From: Amycolatopsis sp. MtRt-6
Lineage (GTDB): Bacteria; Actinomycetota; Actinomycetes; Mycobacteriales; Pseudonocardiaceae
Direction: 5' to 3'
DNA length: 64,000 nt
Assembly (NCBI RefSeq): GCF_017308975.1
Contig: NZ_JADWPD010000041.1
Location: forward strand, 1-64,000
Under the pieces are notes generated by a model. The model ran no database searches, was not told the DNA's origin, and saw only the letters and a list, made by a program, of their open reading frames with translations. Numbering within the stretch: the first letter of the stretch is position 1; each line of letters begins with the position of its first letter. Made by a program: the position numbers and the translations under genes. Shown here piece after piece: positions 53,348-62,013 of the stretch.

Positions 53348-53561
53348 GTCTCCAAGTTACCGGCGATCGAACACAGGGTCATCACTCGATACGGTGGGAA
53401 CAAAAGGTAAAGCCGCTGTCCGCACCCCAGAACACCGAAAAGTCCGGCAGGGCAACCGAAGCGTGAGGAATCGGCGCTGGCGACCCACGACGCGACCCAA
53501 CCCCGTGGAGCGCCGATTTCCCACGCCACGGCGAAGCCGTGCCTGAAACCCAGCCAGGACG
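53348..53561. other. 214-bp gap downstream of the GMC gene
   Basis: No gene is seen. A short hairpin CACGGC-GAA-GCCGTG (53527-53541) lies 20 nt past the minus-strand GMC stop and may terminate it. Composition is less GC-rich, like the HNH gene next to it. Confidence 0.45.
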
Positions 53562-55124
53562 TCAACCCACCGCGGCAGCAATCGACGGCGCGATCCGCAG
53601 CGCATTGGCCCCAATGGTCAAGGCCGGGTTGAGCGCGGCCGACGAGGGGAAGAACGACGCGTCCGCCAGCCACAGGTTGCCGACGTCGTGACTGCGGCAC
53701 AACGGATCCAGCACACTCTCCGCGGAATCAACCCCGGCAACAGCCGTACCGCACATGTGCGAGTTCGTCTCGATCCCCATCTGCTGCGTGAAGATCAGCG
53801 GATAACCAGCCTTCCGGACGATCTTCGTGATCCGCCGCACCAGCTCGTGGTGAGCACTGACGTTGTTCGGCGTCCAGTCGATGATCGTGCGGTCACCCTC
53901 GACCCGGACGCGGTTGCCGCGAGACGGCAGGTCCTCACTCGTCAGGTAGATGTCGATACTGCGCGCGGACATGAACTTCAGCGCCCACATCGGCGCCCAC
54001 GCCCGGGCCGGCTTGAGCATGGGCGCCTGGAGCTTGCCGAGCATCTGCAGGTTGCCCAGCGGATACGTAGAGCTCTCGTAGAAGTCGTTGATCCCCAGCG
54101 TCTTCTGCCACTTCGTCGGATTGGTCCGAAGTGGATTCACGCCGACGAAGAACGTGCTGTTGTGGACCATGTAGTTCCGCCCGAGCAGGCCCGAAGAATT
54201 GCCCAGTCCTGCCGGATGCTGATCGTTCGCGGACCGAAGCAGCAGCGCCGCCGAGTTGACCGCGCCCGCCGCGACGACGAACTGGCGGGCGGTGATCCGG
54301 ATCGTCCGGCCGCCGTGGCGGGCTTCCGCCGCGGTCGCCGTCCGGCCGTCGGGGGCGGTGACCAAGCGCGTCACGACCGCGTCGATCATCAGCTTGACCC
54401 CCGCCCGCAGCGCCGGGACCAGGATCCGGTTTTCCGCGTCCGACTTCATCCCGGTGTCGTCGGGGCAGCCGTCCGCCGTGCACACGGCCGCGCGGTCGGC
54501 CTGGGTGACCACGTTCAGCGCGTTCGGGGTGTGGAACGGGTGCAGCCCCTGCCGGCGGAGGGCGCCCGCGAACCGCTCGATGACCGGCTCGTGCGGCAGC
54601 GCGGGGTGCGGGTACGGCGTCGAGTGCGGCGGTTCCGTGGGGTCCTCGCCGGTCTGGCCGTGCACCTGCAGCAGCCGTTCCATCGTCCCGTAGTGCGGTT
54701 CGAGGTCGTCGTAACCGAACGGCCAGGCGCGCGAAAGGCCCTCGCGGTGCTGCACCTCGGTGAAGTCGCTGCGCCGGAACCGGGGCAGCATGGCGCCGTA
54801 GAAGCGGGTGTTGCCACCCACCCAGTAGTAGACGCCGGGCGCGAACGGCTTGCCGGTCGCCCCGTCGTACCACTGGCCGGCGTTCTTGTACCGGCCCTTC
54901 AGGTACATGTGCTCCGGCTGCGAGTTCTCCGGTTCCCGCGGCAGGAAACCGCCCCGCTCGACGACCAGCACGCGGGCACCCGAGTCCCGCAGCGCCCACG
55001 CGAGCGTGGAACCACCCATCCCGGATCCGATGATCAGGACGTCGGTGTCGATCTCGTCCCGTTCTTCGCCGGGGGTCTCGAGGACGTCGGCGGTCAGTCC
55101 CTCGGGGAGGTTCAGGTCGGTCAT
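53562..55124 (-). CDS. GMC oxidoreductase (FAD), cholesterol-oxidase/pyranose-oxidase-like
   Basis: The protein is 520 aa. The FAD dinucleotide-binding motif is VLIIGSGMGGSTLAWAL with ERGG at the end of strand 2. C-terminal motifs include NSHMCGTAVAG and NPALTIGANALRIA, with the active-site His expected in NSHMCGT. There is no signal peptide, so it is cytosolic. It oxidises an alcohol or sugar. The ATG at 55124 has TAGTCT ending 7 nt upstream and no ribosome-binding site. It is divergent from a second, distantly related GMC enzyme with which it shares an operator region. Confidence 0.88.
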   Translation of the reverse strand: MTDLNLPEGLTADVLETPGEERDEIDTDVLIIGSGMGGSTLAWALRDSGARVLVVERGGFLPREPENSQPEHMYLKGRYKNAGQWYDGATGKPFAPGVYYWVGGNTRFYGAMLPRFRRSDFTEVQHREGLSRAWPFGYDDLEPHYGTMERLLQVHGQTGEDPTEPPHSTPYPHPALPHEPVIERFAGALRRQGLHPFHTPNALNVVTQADRAAVCTADGCPDDTGMKSDAENRILVPALRAGVKLMIDAVVTRLVTAPDGRTATAAEARHGGRTIRITARQFVVAAGAVNSAALLLRSANDQHPAGLGNSSGLLGRNYMVHNSTFFVGVNPLRTNPTKWQKTLGINDFYESSTYPLGNLQMLGKLQAPMLKPARAWAPMWALKFMSARSIDIYLTSEDLPSRGNRVRVEGDRTIIDWTPNNVSAHHELVRRITKIVRKAGYPLIFTQQMGIETNSHMCGTAVAGVDSAESVLDPLCRSHDVGNLWLADASFFPSSAALNPALTIGANALRIAPSIAAAVG

Positions 55125-55131
55125 GCTCGCG

Positions 55132-55237
55132 AGACTAAGGATCACCACACGACCCGGCCATGCACAACGTGCGCAACACTCGCCGGTTCGGCTGCCCATT
55201 GTGTGCATGGCCGGCTCACCTTCCGCCTGGCTAGCGT
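55132..55237. promoter_or_regulatory. Symmetric divergent promoter of the two GMC genes
   Basis: Minus-strand -10 TAGTCT is at 55137-55132; plus-strand -10 TAGCGT at 55232-55237. A 13-bp perfect inverted repeat, CCGGCCATGCACA (55154-55166) and TGTGCATGGCCGG (55202-55214), puts one arm on the expected -35 of each promoter. Confidence 0.7.
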
Positions 55238-55265
55238 CGGGAGCCGACGCCTGACGGGAGGCCCC

Positions 55266-56843
55266 ATGACACCAACCGAGAGCTACGACTACGTGGTGGT
55301 CGGCGCCGGATCCGCCGGTTGCGCCGTGGCCGCGCGGCTTTCCGAGGATCCGGACGTGCGCGTGGCCCTGGTCGAGGCGGGCCCGGCGGCGGCCGGCCGC
55401 CTGTTCGAGATCCCCGCCCTGTTCTCCCAGCAGCTGAAGACGGTCTACGACTGGGACTTCGAGACCGAGCCGGAACCGCGGCTCGGCGGGCGCCGCGCGT
55501 ACCTGCCGCGCGGCCGCGCCATCGGCGGCACCAGCTCGATGAACACCATGCTCTACGTGCGCGGGCACCACTACGACTACGACACGTGGGAGCGGCTGGG
55601 CAACAAGGGGTGGTGCTACGACGACGTCCTGCCCTTCTTCAAGAAGTCGGAGGACAACCAGCGCGGGGCCGACGACTACCACGCCGTCGGCGGACCGCTG
55701 ACGGTCAGCGACCCGGTCGCCGTGCACCCCCTGCTGGAGAACTGGGTCGAGGCCGCCGAGCGCGCGGGCCACCGGGCGAACCCCGACTTCAACGGCGCCG
55801 AGCAGGAAGGCGTCGGCTACTACCAGGTCACGCAGCGCCAGGGGCTGCGCTGCAGCAGCGCGGTCGCCTTCCTCGAGCCCGCCGCCGAGCGCGCCAACCT
55901 GACCGTCCTGCCGTCCACTTCGGCCCTGCGCCTGAAGTTCGACGGCGGCCGGGCCACCGGGGTCGAGGTGGACCACCTCGGGACCGTCCGGACGATCGGC
56001 GTCGAGCGCGAAGCCGTCCTCTCCCTGGGTGCGTACAACTCGCCGCACCTGCTCCTGCAGTCGGGTGTCGGCCCGGCCGGCGAGCTGTCCGCGGCCGGCG
56101 TGCGCCCGCACCACGACCTGCCCGACGTCGGCCGCAACCTGCAGGACCACACGGGCTGCTTCATCAGCTTCGTCAGCAGCACGCCCCCGCTGCTCGGCCC
56201 CGACACGAGCGCGGAGGAGGACCGGCTCCGGGCCACGGGCACCGGCCCGATGGCGTGGACCGAGGTCGGCGGCTTCCTGTACTCCGGCGACGACCAGCCG
56301 GCGCCGGACATCCAGCTGCACGCCGCGCTCGGCATCGTGCGGGACCAGGGACTCGCCGCGCCGCTCGAGCCCGGCATGTCGTTCGGCCCGTACGTCGCCC
56401 GCCCGGAAAGCCGCGGTTCCGTGCGGCTGCGCCACTCGCACCCGTACGCGAAGCCGCGCATCTTCCACAACTACCTCGCCGACCGGGGCGACCGCGAGCG
56501 GCTGCGGGAAGGCGTCCGGATCTGCCTGCGGATCGCCCGGCAGCCCGGCTTCACCGACCTCCTCGACGGCGGGCTCGCCGAGGCGGCCCGGGCGGGCCTG
56601 GCCCCGGTGAGCGATCTCGACCACGACATCGACGACTACATCCGCACGCAGTCGTTCTCGTTCTACCACCCGTCCGGCACGTGCATGCTGGGCAAGGTGG
56701 TGGACGCCGAGCTGCGCGTGCACGGCCTCGACAACGTGCGCGTCGCGGACACGTCGATCATGCCCACGCTCGTCACCGGCAACACCAACGCGCCGGCGAT
56801 CATGATCGGGGAACGCGCCGCCGCCTTCATCAAGGCGTCCTGA
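55266..56843 (+). CDS. GMC oxidoreductase (choline dehydrogenase-like)
   Basis: The protein is 525 aa. FAD motif VVVGAGSAGCAVAARL, GMC signature 1 (GRAIGGTSSMNTMLYVRGH) and signature 2 (GAYNSPHLLLQSGVGP) are intact. The catalytic His is in SFYHPSGTCMLG and the second base in TNAPAIMIGE. It belongs to the BetA/alcohol dehydrogenase branch and oxidises a primary alcohol. GGGAGG lies 4 nt before the ATG. It converges with the hydrolase gene, overlapping it by 14 bp. Confidence 0.92.
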   Translation: MTPTESYDYVVVGAGSAGCAVAARLSEDPDVRVALVEAGPAAAGRLFEIPALFSQQLKTVYDWDFETEPEPRLGGRRAYLPRGRAIGGTSSMNTMLYVRGHHYDYDTWERLGNKGWCYDDVLPFFKKSEDNQRGADDYHAVGGPLTVSDPVAVHPLLENWVEAAERAGHRANPDFNGAEQEGVGYYQVTQRQGLRCSSAVAFLEPAAERANLTVLPSTSALRLKFDGGRATGVEVDHLGTVRTIGVEREAVLSLGAYNSPHLLLQSGVGPAGELSAAGVRPHHDLPDVGRNLQDHTGCFISFVSSTPPLLGPDTSAEEDRLRATGTGPMAWTEVGGFLYSGDDQPAPDIQLHAALGIVRDQGLAAPLEPGMSFGPYVARPESRGSVRLRHSHPYAKPRIFHNYLADRGDRERLREGVRICLRIARQPGFTDLLDGGLAEAARAGLAPVSDLDHDIDDYIRTQSFSFYHPSGTCMLGKVVDAELRVHGLDNVRVADTSIMPTLVTGNTNAPAIMIGERAAAFIKAS

Positions 56844-57720
56844 CCCGCGTCTTCAGGAACGGCAGGACGACGCCGGCCATTTCGTCGGGCACTTCCTCGG
56901 CGAGGTCGTGCCCGGCGTCGAAGACGTGGCCGGCGACGTCGTGGGCCATCATTCGCAGCTGGGACTCGGCGCGGTCGCCGACGAACTGCGCCCCGCCGAG
57001 GGCCAGCACCGGGATGTCGAGCTTGCGCCGCGCGGCCTGCCGGTTCTGCTCGGCGTCGACGAGCATCGCGCGGTAGATCGACAGCATCGCCCGGATGCCG
57101 CCGGGCATGGAGTAGCAGCGCACGTACTCCTCGATCGCGTCGGGTGTCGCGCTGTCGGGACGACCGCGCTCGGACTTGATCATGTAGGTGATCAGCTCGC
57201 GTTCGTGGCCCGCGATCAGCATCTCGGGGACGTCCGGCTGGAAGTAGAAACCCAGGTGCCACAGGTGCATCCCGCCATTGACGTTCTCGGCGGTGAGCGC
57301 GGTGTGGTCCTCGAAGCCGAACCCGGGGAACAACGCCTCGGCGAACACCAGCGCGGTGACGTCGTCGCGGTGGCGGGCGGCGAGCTGGTAGCCGATCACC
57401 GCGCCCCAGTCCTCGCCGATCACGGCGTACCGCTCGTGTCCGAGGTGGACCATCAGCTCGGCGACGTCGTCGGCCATGGTGGCGCTGTCGTACCCGCCGG
57501 CGGGCCGCGCGGAGTCGCCGAGGCCGCGCATATCGGGCACGACGACGGTGTGCTCCGGTGTCAGCTTCGGCACGAGGTACCGCCAGTGGTAGCCGGTCTT
57601 GGGCACGCCGTGCAGCAGCACCACCGCGGGGCCGGCGCCGGCCGTCCGGTAGTGCAGGCTCGTGCCGTTGACCGCGGCGCGCCCCGTGCGCAACGGCGTG
57701 CCGTCGTGGTCGACCATCAT
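56830..57720 (-). CDS. Alpha/beta hydrolase of epoxide hydrolase/dehalogenase type
   Basis: The protein is 296 aa. The oxyanion motif HGVPKTGYHWR and a nucleophile elbow GEDWGA with Asp104, rather than Ser, point to epoxide hydrolase or haloacetate dehalogenase chemistry. The catalytic His is in AGHDLAEE. The double ATG at 57720/57717 is preceded by AGAGGG. It lies 49 nt after a TetR gene on the same strand, which probably controls it. Confidence 0.88.
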   Translation of the reverse strand: MMVDHDGTPLRTGRAAVNGTSLHYRTAGAGPAVVLLHGVPKTGYHWRYLVPKLTPEHTVVVPDMRGLGDSARPAGGYDSATMADDVAELMVHLGHERYAVIGEDWGAVIGYQLAARHRDDVTALVFAEALFPGFGFEDHTALTAENVNGGMHLWHLGFYFQPDVPEMLIAGHERELITYMIKSERGRPDSATPDAIEEYVRCYSMPGGIRAMLSIYRAMLVDAEQNRQAARRKLDIPVLALGGAQFVGDRAESQLRMMAHDVAGHVFDAGHDLAEEVPDEMAGVVLPFLKTRVRTP

Positions 57721-57769
57721 GTGTTTCCCTCTTTCTGGAGCGTACGTTACAGTTTGAGCGCGCGAAAAA

Positions 57770-58348
57770 TCAGCCGAGCGTCGCCAGGGCGACCTCCACG
57801 AGGGGTTCGAGCGCCCGGGCGTCCGGGGTGAGCTTCGCGGAGACCAGCAGGCCGTTGAGGAAGGTGACCAGGAAGGCGGCCAGCGTGCGCGGATCCTGCT
57901 CCGCCGCGACCTCACCGCGTTCGGCAGCCGTCCGCAGGACCTCGGCGAGCGCGTCCTGACTGGCGTCCTGCATGTCCCGCACGATGCACCCGGTCGCCGC
58001 GTCGCCGGGCAGCCGTTCGCAGACGGCGTTGACGGCCAGGCAGCCCCGGCCGCCCTCCGCCACGGCGATCCGGAGGCGTTCGACCAGCAGGGTCCGGACC
58101 GCGGACCGGACGTCACCGCCCCGCTTCAGGCTTTCCAGGGCGGCCGCCGCGAGGGTGGCGCGGTAGTGCTCGAGGGCGGCCCGGTAGAGCCCGTCCTTGT
58201 CCCCGAACGCGGCGTACAGGGACCCCTGGCCGATGCCCAGGTGCCGGGTCAGGTCGCGGACCGAGGTCGCCTCGTAGCCCCGAGACCAGAACAACTCCAT
58301 CGCGCGGCTCACCGCCGCCTCGGTGTCGAACTCGCGGGTCCTGACCAT
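57770..58348 (-). CDS. TetR-family transcriptional repressor
   Basis: The protein is 192 aa. The N-terminal helix-turn-helix includes RAMELFWSRGYEATSVRDLTRHLGIGQGSLYAAFGDKDGLY. The C-terminal domain resembles the AcrR/NemR group, with a Cys pair in GRGCLAVNAVCE that could sense electrophiles. TACGGT ends 7 nt before the ATG at 58348, and TTGAGC lies 17 nt further up, so a leaderless transcript is likely. It presumably represses itself and the hydrolase. Confidence 0.9.
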   Translation of the reverse strand: MVRTREFDTEAAVSRAMELFWSRGYEATSVRDLTRHLGIGQGSLYAAFGDKDGLYRAALEHYRATLAAAALESLKRGGDVRSAVRTLLVERLRIAVAEGGRGCLAVNAVCERLPGDAATGCIVRDMQDASQDALAEVLRTAAERGEVAAEQDPRTLAAFLVTFLNGLLVSAKLTPDARALEPLVEVALATLG

Positions 58349-58355
58349 GCGGCCC

Positions 58356-58384
58356 ACCGTAGCCTATCTGGATCGCTCGCTCAA
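58356..58384 (-). promoter_or_regulatory. Promoter of tetR-hydrolase pair
   Basis: On the minus strand TTGAGC (58384-58379) and TACGGT (58361-58356) are 17 nt apart, 7 nt before the ATG. Confidence 0.6.
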
Positions 58385-58397
58385 GAAAGCCCGGCCG

Positions 58398-58600
58398 TCA
58401 GTGCAGGTCCACCAGCCCGCGGCGGACGGCCTCGGACACCGCACCCGCGCGGTTGTCCGCGCCCAGCTTCCGGTACAGGCGCACCAGGTGCGTCTTCACG
58501 GTCGCCTCGGTCAGCACGAGCGCGTCGGCGATCGCGCGGTTGCGCAGGCCCCGGGCGACGAGCCGGACCACCTCGACCTCGCGGCCGGTGAGCACCGGCG
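58398..58600 (-). pseudogene. Truncated LuxR-type regulator (3' end only)
   Basis: The last 65 or so codons encode a complete LuxR/GerE helix-turn-helix: LTGREVEVVRLVARGLRNRA, then TEATVKTHLVRLYRKLGADN. Upstream of PVLTG the frame loses all similarity and runs into the sequence of another gene on the opposite strand. No receiver or ATPase domain is present, so this is a remnant of a larger regulator. Confidence 0.75.
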
Positions 58601-58601
58601 C

Positions 58602-58769
58602 GGCCTCAAGCCGTTCTGGCAGTACGACAACGCCAACCTCGACGGCTTCCCGCGCTTCATGACCGACCGCGCCGAGGTCGAACGCTGGAAGCAGACCTTC
58701 TCGCTGTACTTCGGCGAGGTCCAGGGCGCGCCGAGCCCCGGCTCGCTCGGCCTGCACCCCGGCCGCTGA
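58602..58769 (+). pseudogene. 3' remnant of an unidentified gene
   Basis: From 58602 the plus strand reads GLKPFWQYDNANLDGFPR and continues for about 55 codons with a strong coding bias to a stop at 58767-58769. It has no start codon or ribosome-binding site, and its 5' side is the truncated LuxR gene. It is the tail of a protein I cannot name. Confidence 0.55.
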
Positions 58770-58793
58770 GCGGGGGTGGGCCGCCGCGGTTCC

Positions 58794-59510
58794 TCACCCG
58801 CGGCGGCCCGCCGCCGTCAGGACGTGTTCGGCGACCACGAGGTCGTGCGGGTAGGTCACCTTCAGGTTCTCCTGCTCACCGCGGACCCACCGCACCGGCA
58901 CCGAGGAGAACCGCTCCATCACCGACGAGGTGTCCGTGCCCTCGAACCCCTCCCGCGCGGCCGCCTCGTAGGCCGCCAGCAGCGGTGCGGCCCGGAACGC
59001 CTGCGGGGTCTGGGCGAGGACCATCGACGCCGGTGGGAGCGCCACCAGCGTCTCCCCGTCGTCCGTGACCGCGGCGATGTGCTCGGCAGGCAGCCCCGGG
59101 ATCGCCCCGCCGTGCTCGCGGGCTTCGTGCAGCACGCCTTCGATCAACGCCGGGCTGATCAACGGACGGGCGCCGTCGTGGATCAGCACGGTGTCCACCG
59201 TGCCGCGGCCGATGCGCTCGGCGAGGTGCCGCAGGGCCTTCAGCTCGGACTCCTGCCGGGTCCGGCCGCCGTGGACGACCTCGACCGCGGCACCGTCGAC
59301 CTCACCGTCCAGCACCCCCCGGACGAGGTCGTCGTCCTGCGGCCGGACGACCAGCACCAGCGGCCCGACGCCCGGCACCCTGGCGAACGCGGCGAGGGAC
59401 CACGACACGACCCGGCGCCCGGCGAGCGGGAGGTAGACCTTGTTGATCCCGGCCCCGACCCGGGTGCCCGCACCGCTCGCCAACACGACGGCTGCCGCCT
59501 GCCTCACCAT
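58794..59510 (-). CDS. ispD: IspD-family cytidylyltransferase
   Basis: The protein is 238 aa, the normal length for 2-C-methyl-D-erythritol 4-phosphate cytidylyltransferase. The nucleotide loop LASGAGTRVGAGINKVYLPLAG, the IHDGARPLI motif and late LKVTYPHDLVVAE are those of IspD/TarI. No other isoprenoid genes are near, so it may be a second copy or a TarI-like ribitol-phosphate enzyme. TATGAT ends 6 nt before the ATG and there is no ribosome-binding site, giving a leaderless message. Confidence 0.85.
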   Translation of the reverse strand: MVRQAAAVVLASGAGTRVGAGINKVYLPLAGRRVVSWSLAAFARVPGVGPLVLVVRPQDDDLVRGVLDGEVDGAAVEVVHGGRTRQESELKALRHLAERIGRGTVDTVLIHDGARPLISPALIEGVLHEAREHGGAIPGLPAEHIAAVTDDGETLVALPPASMVLAQTPQAFRAAPLLAAYEAAAREGFEGTDTSSVMERFSSVPVRWVRGEQENLKVTYPHDLVVAEHVLTAAGRRG

Positions 59511-59516
59511 GGCCGC

Positions 59517-59522
59517 ATCATA
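59517..59522 (-). promoter_or_regulatory. -10 box for leaderless ispD transcript
   Basis: TATGAT on the minus strand, near consensus, is followed by 6 nt and the ATG. Confidence 0.65.
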
Positions 59523-59540
59523 AGGCCGCGGCCGGATCGG

Positions 59541-60377
59541 CTACGGCGTGAGGCCGAGGCGCCGGGCCCGGGCCACCGCGTCCAGCCGGCCCTCGGCGCC
59601 GAGCTTCGCCAGGATGTTCTTGACGTGGTCCTTGACCGTGTACAGGCCGATGCCCAGCCGCTCGGCGATGCCCTGGTTCGACAGCCCCGTCGACAGCAGC
59701 GCCAGCACGTCCGCTTCCCGGCCGGTCAGGTGCGGCGCCGCCGCGCCCGGGAGGGGGTCGACCAGCAGGCCGGCCGTGTCCAGCAGCCGCGAGCGCAGCC
59801 GGGGGTCACCGACCTCGTCGGCGAGCGCGCGCAGGTCCGCGTACGCCTCGGCCACCCGGGACCGCCGGACGCTGTCCTCGGCGGCGTGCCGGTCGCGCAG
59901 CCGCCGCAGCACGTCGGTGACCGCGAGATCCTGTTCCAGGGCACGGGCTTCGAGCGAAACCGCGTCGAGCAGGCGGCCCATCTCCCGCTGGCTGGTGCGC
60001 AGGGCGACGTAGAGCACGGCGACGCACCGCCGTGCCACGACGACCGGGGCCGCCGCCATCGCGCGCAACGACTCGGCCCGGATGACCTGGTCGTAGCGGT
60101 GCGTGATCGCCGGCGAGCCGACGTAGTCCGGCAGGGACAACGCACGCTGCTGGGCGGCGACCCGGCCACCGACACCGTGCCCGGTCCCGAGCAGCACACC
60201 CCGGAGCGGGCCGACGACCGGGCCGTCGAACGCGTTGAGCAGCACGCCCGACTCGGTGACCCGCCCGGCGAAGGCCAGGCTCACCCCGGTGCCGGCCCGC
60301 AGCCGCGCCAGGGCGGCCGCCACCGCCGGTTCCACCCCCCTCTTCGGAGGGTGGCTCGTCTCCGCGCTCACCGCCAC
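59541..60377 (-). CDS. GAF-domain LuxR-type regulator
   Basis: The protein is 278 aa from the GTG at 60377; a GTG at 60371 is equally possible. A GAF-like sensor domain covers about residues 15-165 (SLAFAGRVTESGVLLNAFDGPVVG). A C-terminal LuxR helix-turn-helix follows: LTGREADVLALLSTGLSNQGIAERL. This GAF-LuxR form often controls acyl-CoA or aromatic degradation genes in actinobacteria. It is divergent from an acyl-CoA synthetase, its likely target. Confidence 0.85.
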   Translation of the reverse strand: MAVSAETSHPPKRGVEPAVAAALARLRAGTGVSLAFAGRVTESGVLLNAFDGPVVGPLRGVLLGTGHGVGGRVAAQQRALSLPDYVGSPAITHRYDQVIRAESLRAMAAAPVVVARRCVAVLYVALRTSQREMGRLLDAVSLEARALEQDLAVTDVLRRLRDRHAAEDSVRRSRVAEAYADLRALADEVGDPRLRSRLLDTAGLLVDPLPGAAAPHLTGREADVLALLSTGLSNQGIAERLGIGLYTVKDHVKNILAKLGAEGRLDAVARARRLGLTP

Positions 60378-60451
60378 AGTGTGACCCGGGCCGTGACGCG
60401 GTGACAATCGCCCGGCCGTCCCGCATGGACCGAACGAACCCGGAGGTCGTC

Positions 60452-61993
60452 GTGTCGCCTCACCCTTCCGACGTGGTCGAAGCCTGGCTGGCCGCCTACG
60501 GCGCGGCGGAGGCGGACGTGGCCCACCTGCTGTGCGACCGCCACGACGCCGAAGCCGTCGCCTTCACCTTCGTCGGCCCGGACCTTTCCGCCCGCGACCT
60601 GACCTACGGCGAGCTGGCCGAGCGCTCCCGGCAGCTCGCCGCCGTCCTCGCCGCGCGCGGCGTCCGGCGGGGCGACCGGGTCCCGGTCCTCATGGGCAAG
60701 CGGCCCGAACTGGTGACGACGCTCCTGGCGATCTGGCGGCTCGGCGCGGTGCACGTCCCGTTGTTCACCGCGTTCGCCACCGGCGCCGTCCGGATGCGCG
60801 TCGAAGCCTCCCGGGCGAAGCTGGTCGTCACCGAGCCGTCCCAGCGGGCCAAGCTCGATCCCATCGAGGGCATCGACGTCCTCGAAACGGGTCCCGGGTT
60901 CGACCGGCTGGCCGACGCCGCGGAACCGCTCGAGAGGTCGGTCGCGGCCGGCGGCCACGGGACGATGCTGCAGCTGTTCACCAGCGGGACGACCGGCAAG
61001 CCCAAGGGGGTTCCGGTGCCGGTCCGCGCGCTGGCGTCCTTCCACTGCTACCTGCGCTACGGCCTCGACGTCACCGCGGACGACGTCTTCTGGAACGCCG
61101 CCGACCCCGGCTGGGCGTACGGCCTCTACTACGGCATCCTCGCCCCGCTGGCCGCCGGTCGCCGGAACATCCTGCTCGACGCCGGGTTCACGCCCGAGTC
61201 CACGGTGGCCGTCATCGCGAAGTTCGGCGTCACCAACTTCGCCGGCGCCCCCACCGTGTACCGGGCGCTGAGCAAGAGCGGCCTGGTGCGCGACGTGCGG
61301 CTGCGGCGGGCCTCGTCGGCCGGCGAACCGCTGACGCCGGACATCGCCGGCTGGGCCCGCGACGCGCTCGGCGTCGAGGTCCGCGACCACTACGGCCAGA
61401 CCGAGCTCGGCATGGTGATCAACAACCACTGGCACGCGGACGTGGCCCGGCCGGTCAAGCCCGGCTCGATGGGGCAGCCGATGCCCGGCTACACCGCCGG
61501 GACCGTCGACGGCCAGATCGCCGTCGACGTCGAGAACAGCCCCCTGCTGTGGTTCACCGGCTACCACGACGAGCCGCAGAAGACCGCGGAGCGGTTCACC
61601 GGCGACGGGCGCTGGTACCTCACCGCCGACACCGGCCGCGTCGACGACGAGGGGTACTACTTCTTCACCGCCCGCAACGACGACGTCATCCTGGCCGCCG
61701 GCTACCGGATCGGACCGTTCGACGTCGAAAGCGTGCTGATCACCCACCCCGCGGTCGCGGACGTCGCCGTCGTCGGCCGTCCGGACCCCGAAGGCGTCCG
61801 CGGCGAGGTGGTCGAAGCCTTCGTCGTCCTCACCGAAGAGGCCGAAGCGAACGACGGCCTCGCCGCGGAACTCCAGCGGCTCGTGCGCGACGAGTACTCG
61901 AAGCACGCCTACCCGCGCTCGGTGCACTTCATCGACGCGCTGCCGAAGACGCCGAGCGGGAAGGTCCAGCGGTACCTGCTGCGGCAACGGTGA
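60452..61993 (+). CDS. AMP-binding acyl-CoA synthetase (acetyl/medium-chain type)
   Basis: The protein is 513 aa of the ANL superfamily. LFTSGTTGKPKGVPVP, the adenylate motif DHYGQTELGM, the hinge TADTGRVDDEGYYFFTARNDDVI and the C-terminal catalytic Lys in TPSGKVQRYLLR are intact. It resembles the AcsM/acetyl-CoA synthetase-like branch acting on short, medium or aromatic acids. The GTG at 60452 follows GGAGG by 5 nt; an ATG at 60425 is possible but has no site. It is probably controlled by the divergent GAF-LuxR protein. Confidence 0.9.
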   Translation: MSPHPSDVVEAWLAAYGAAEADVAHLLCDRHDAEAVAFTFVGPDLSARDLTYGELAERSRQLAAVLAARGVRRGDRVPVLMGKRPELVTTLLAIWRLGAVHVPLFTAFATGAVRMRVEASRAKLVVTEPSQRAKLDPIEGIDVLETGPGFDRLADAAEPLERSVAAGGHGTMLQLFTSGTTGKPKGVPVPVRALASFHCYLRYGLDVTADDVFWNAADPGWAYGLYYGILAPLAAGRRNILLDAGFTPESTVAVIAKFGVTNFAGAPTVYRALSKSGLVRDVRLRRASSAGEPLTPDIAGWARDALGVEVRDHYGQTELGMVINNHWHADVARPVKPGSMGQPMPGYTAGTVDGQIAVDVENSPLLWFTGYHDEPQKTAERFTGDGRWYLTADTGRVDDEGYYFFTARNDDVILAAGYRIGPFDVESVLITHPAVADVAVVGRPDPEGVRGEVVEAFVVLTEEAEANDGLAAELQRLVRDEYSKHAYPRSVHFIDALPKTPSGKVQRYLLRQR

Positions 61994-62013
61994 CCCACCG
62001 GGTCCGGCCGTCG

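Noticed and set aside
53688..55265. Very long reading frame opening upstream of the plus-strand GMC gene
   Set aside because: It is the antisense of the minus-strand GMC gene; the ribosome-binding site and FAD motif place the start at 55266.
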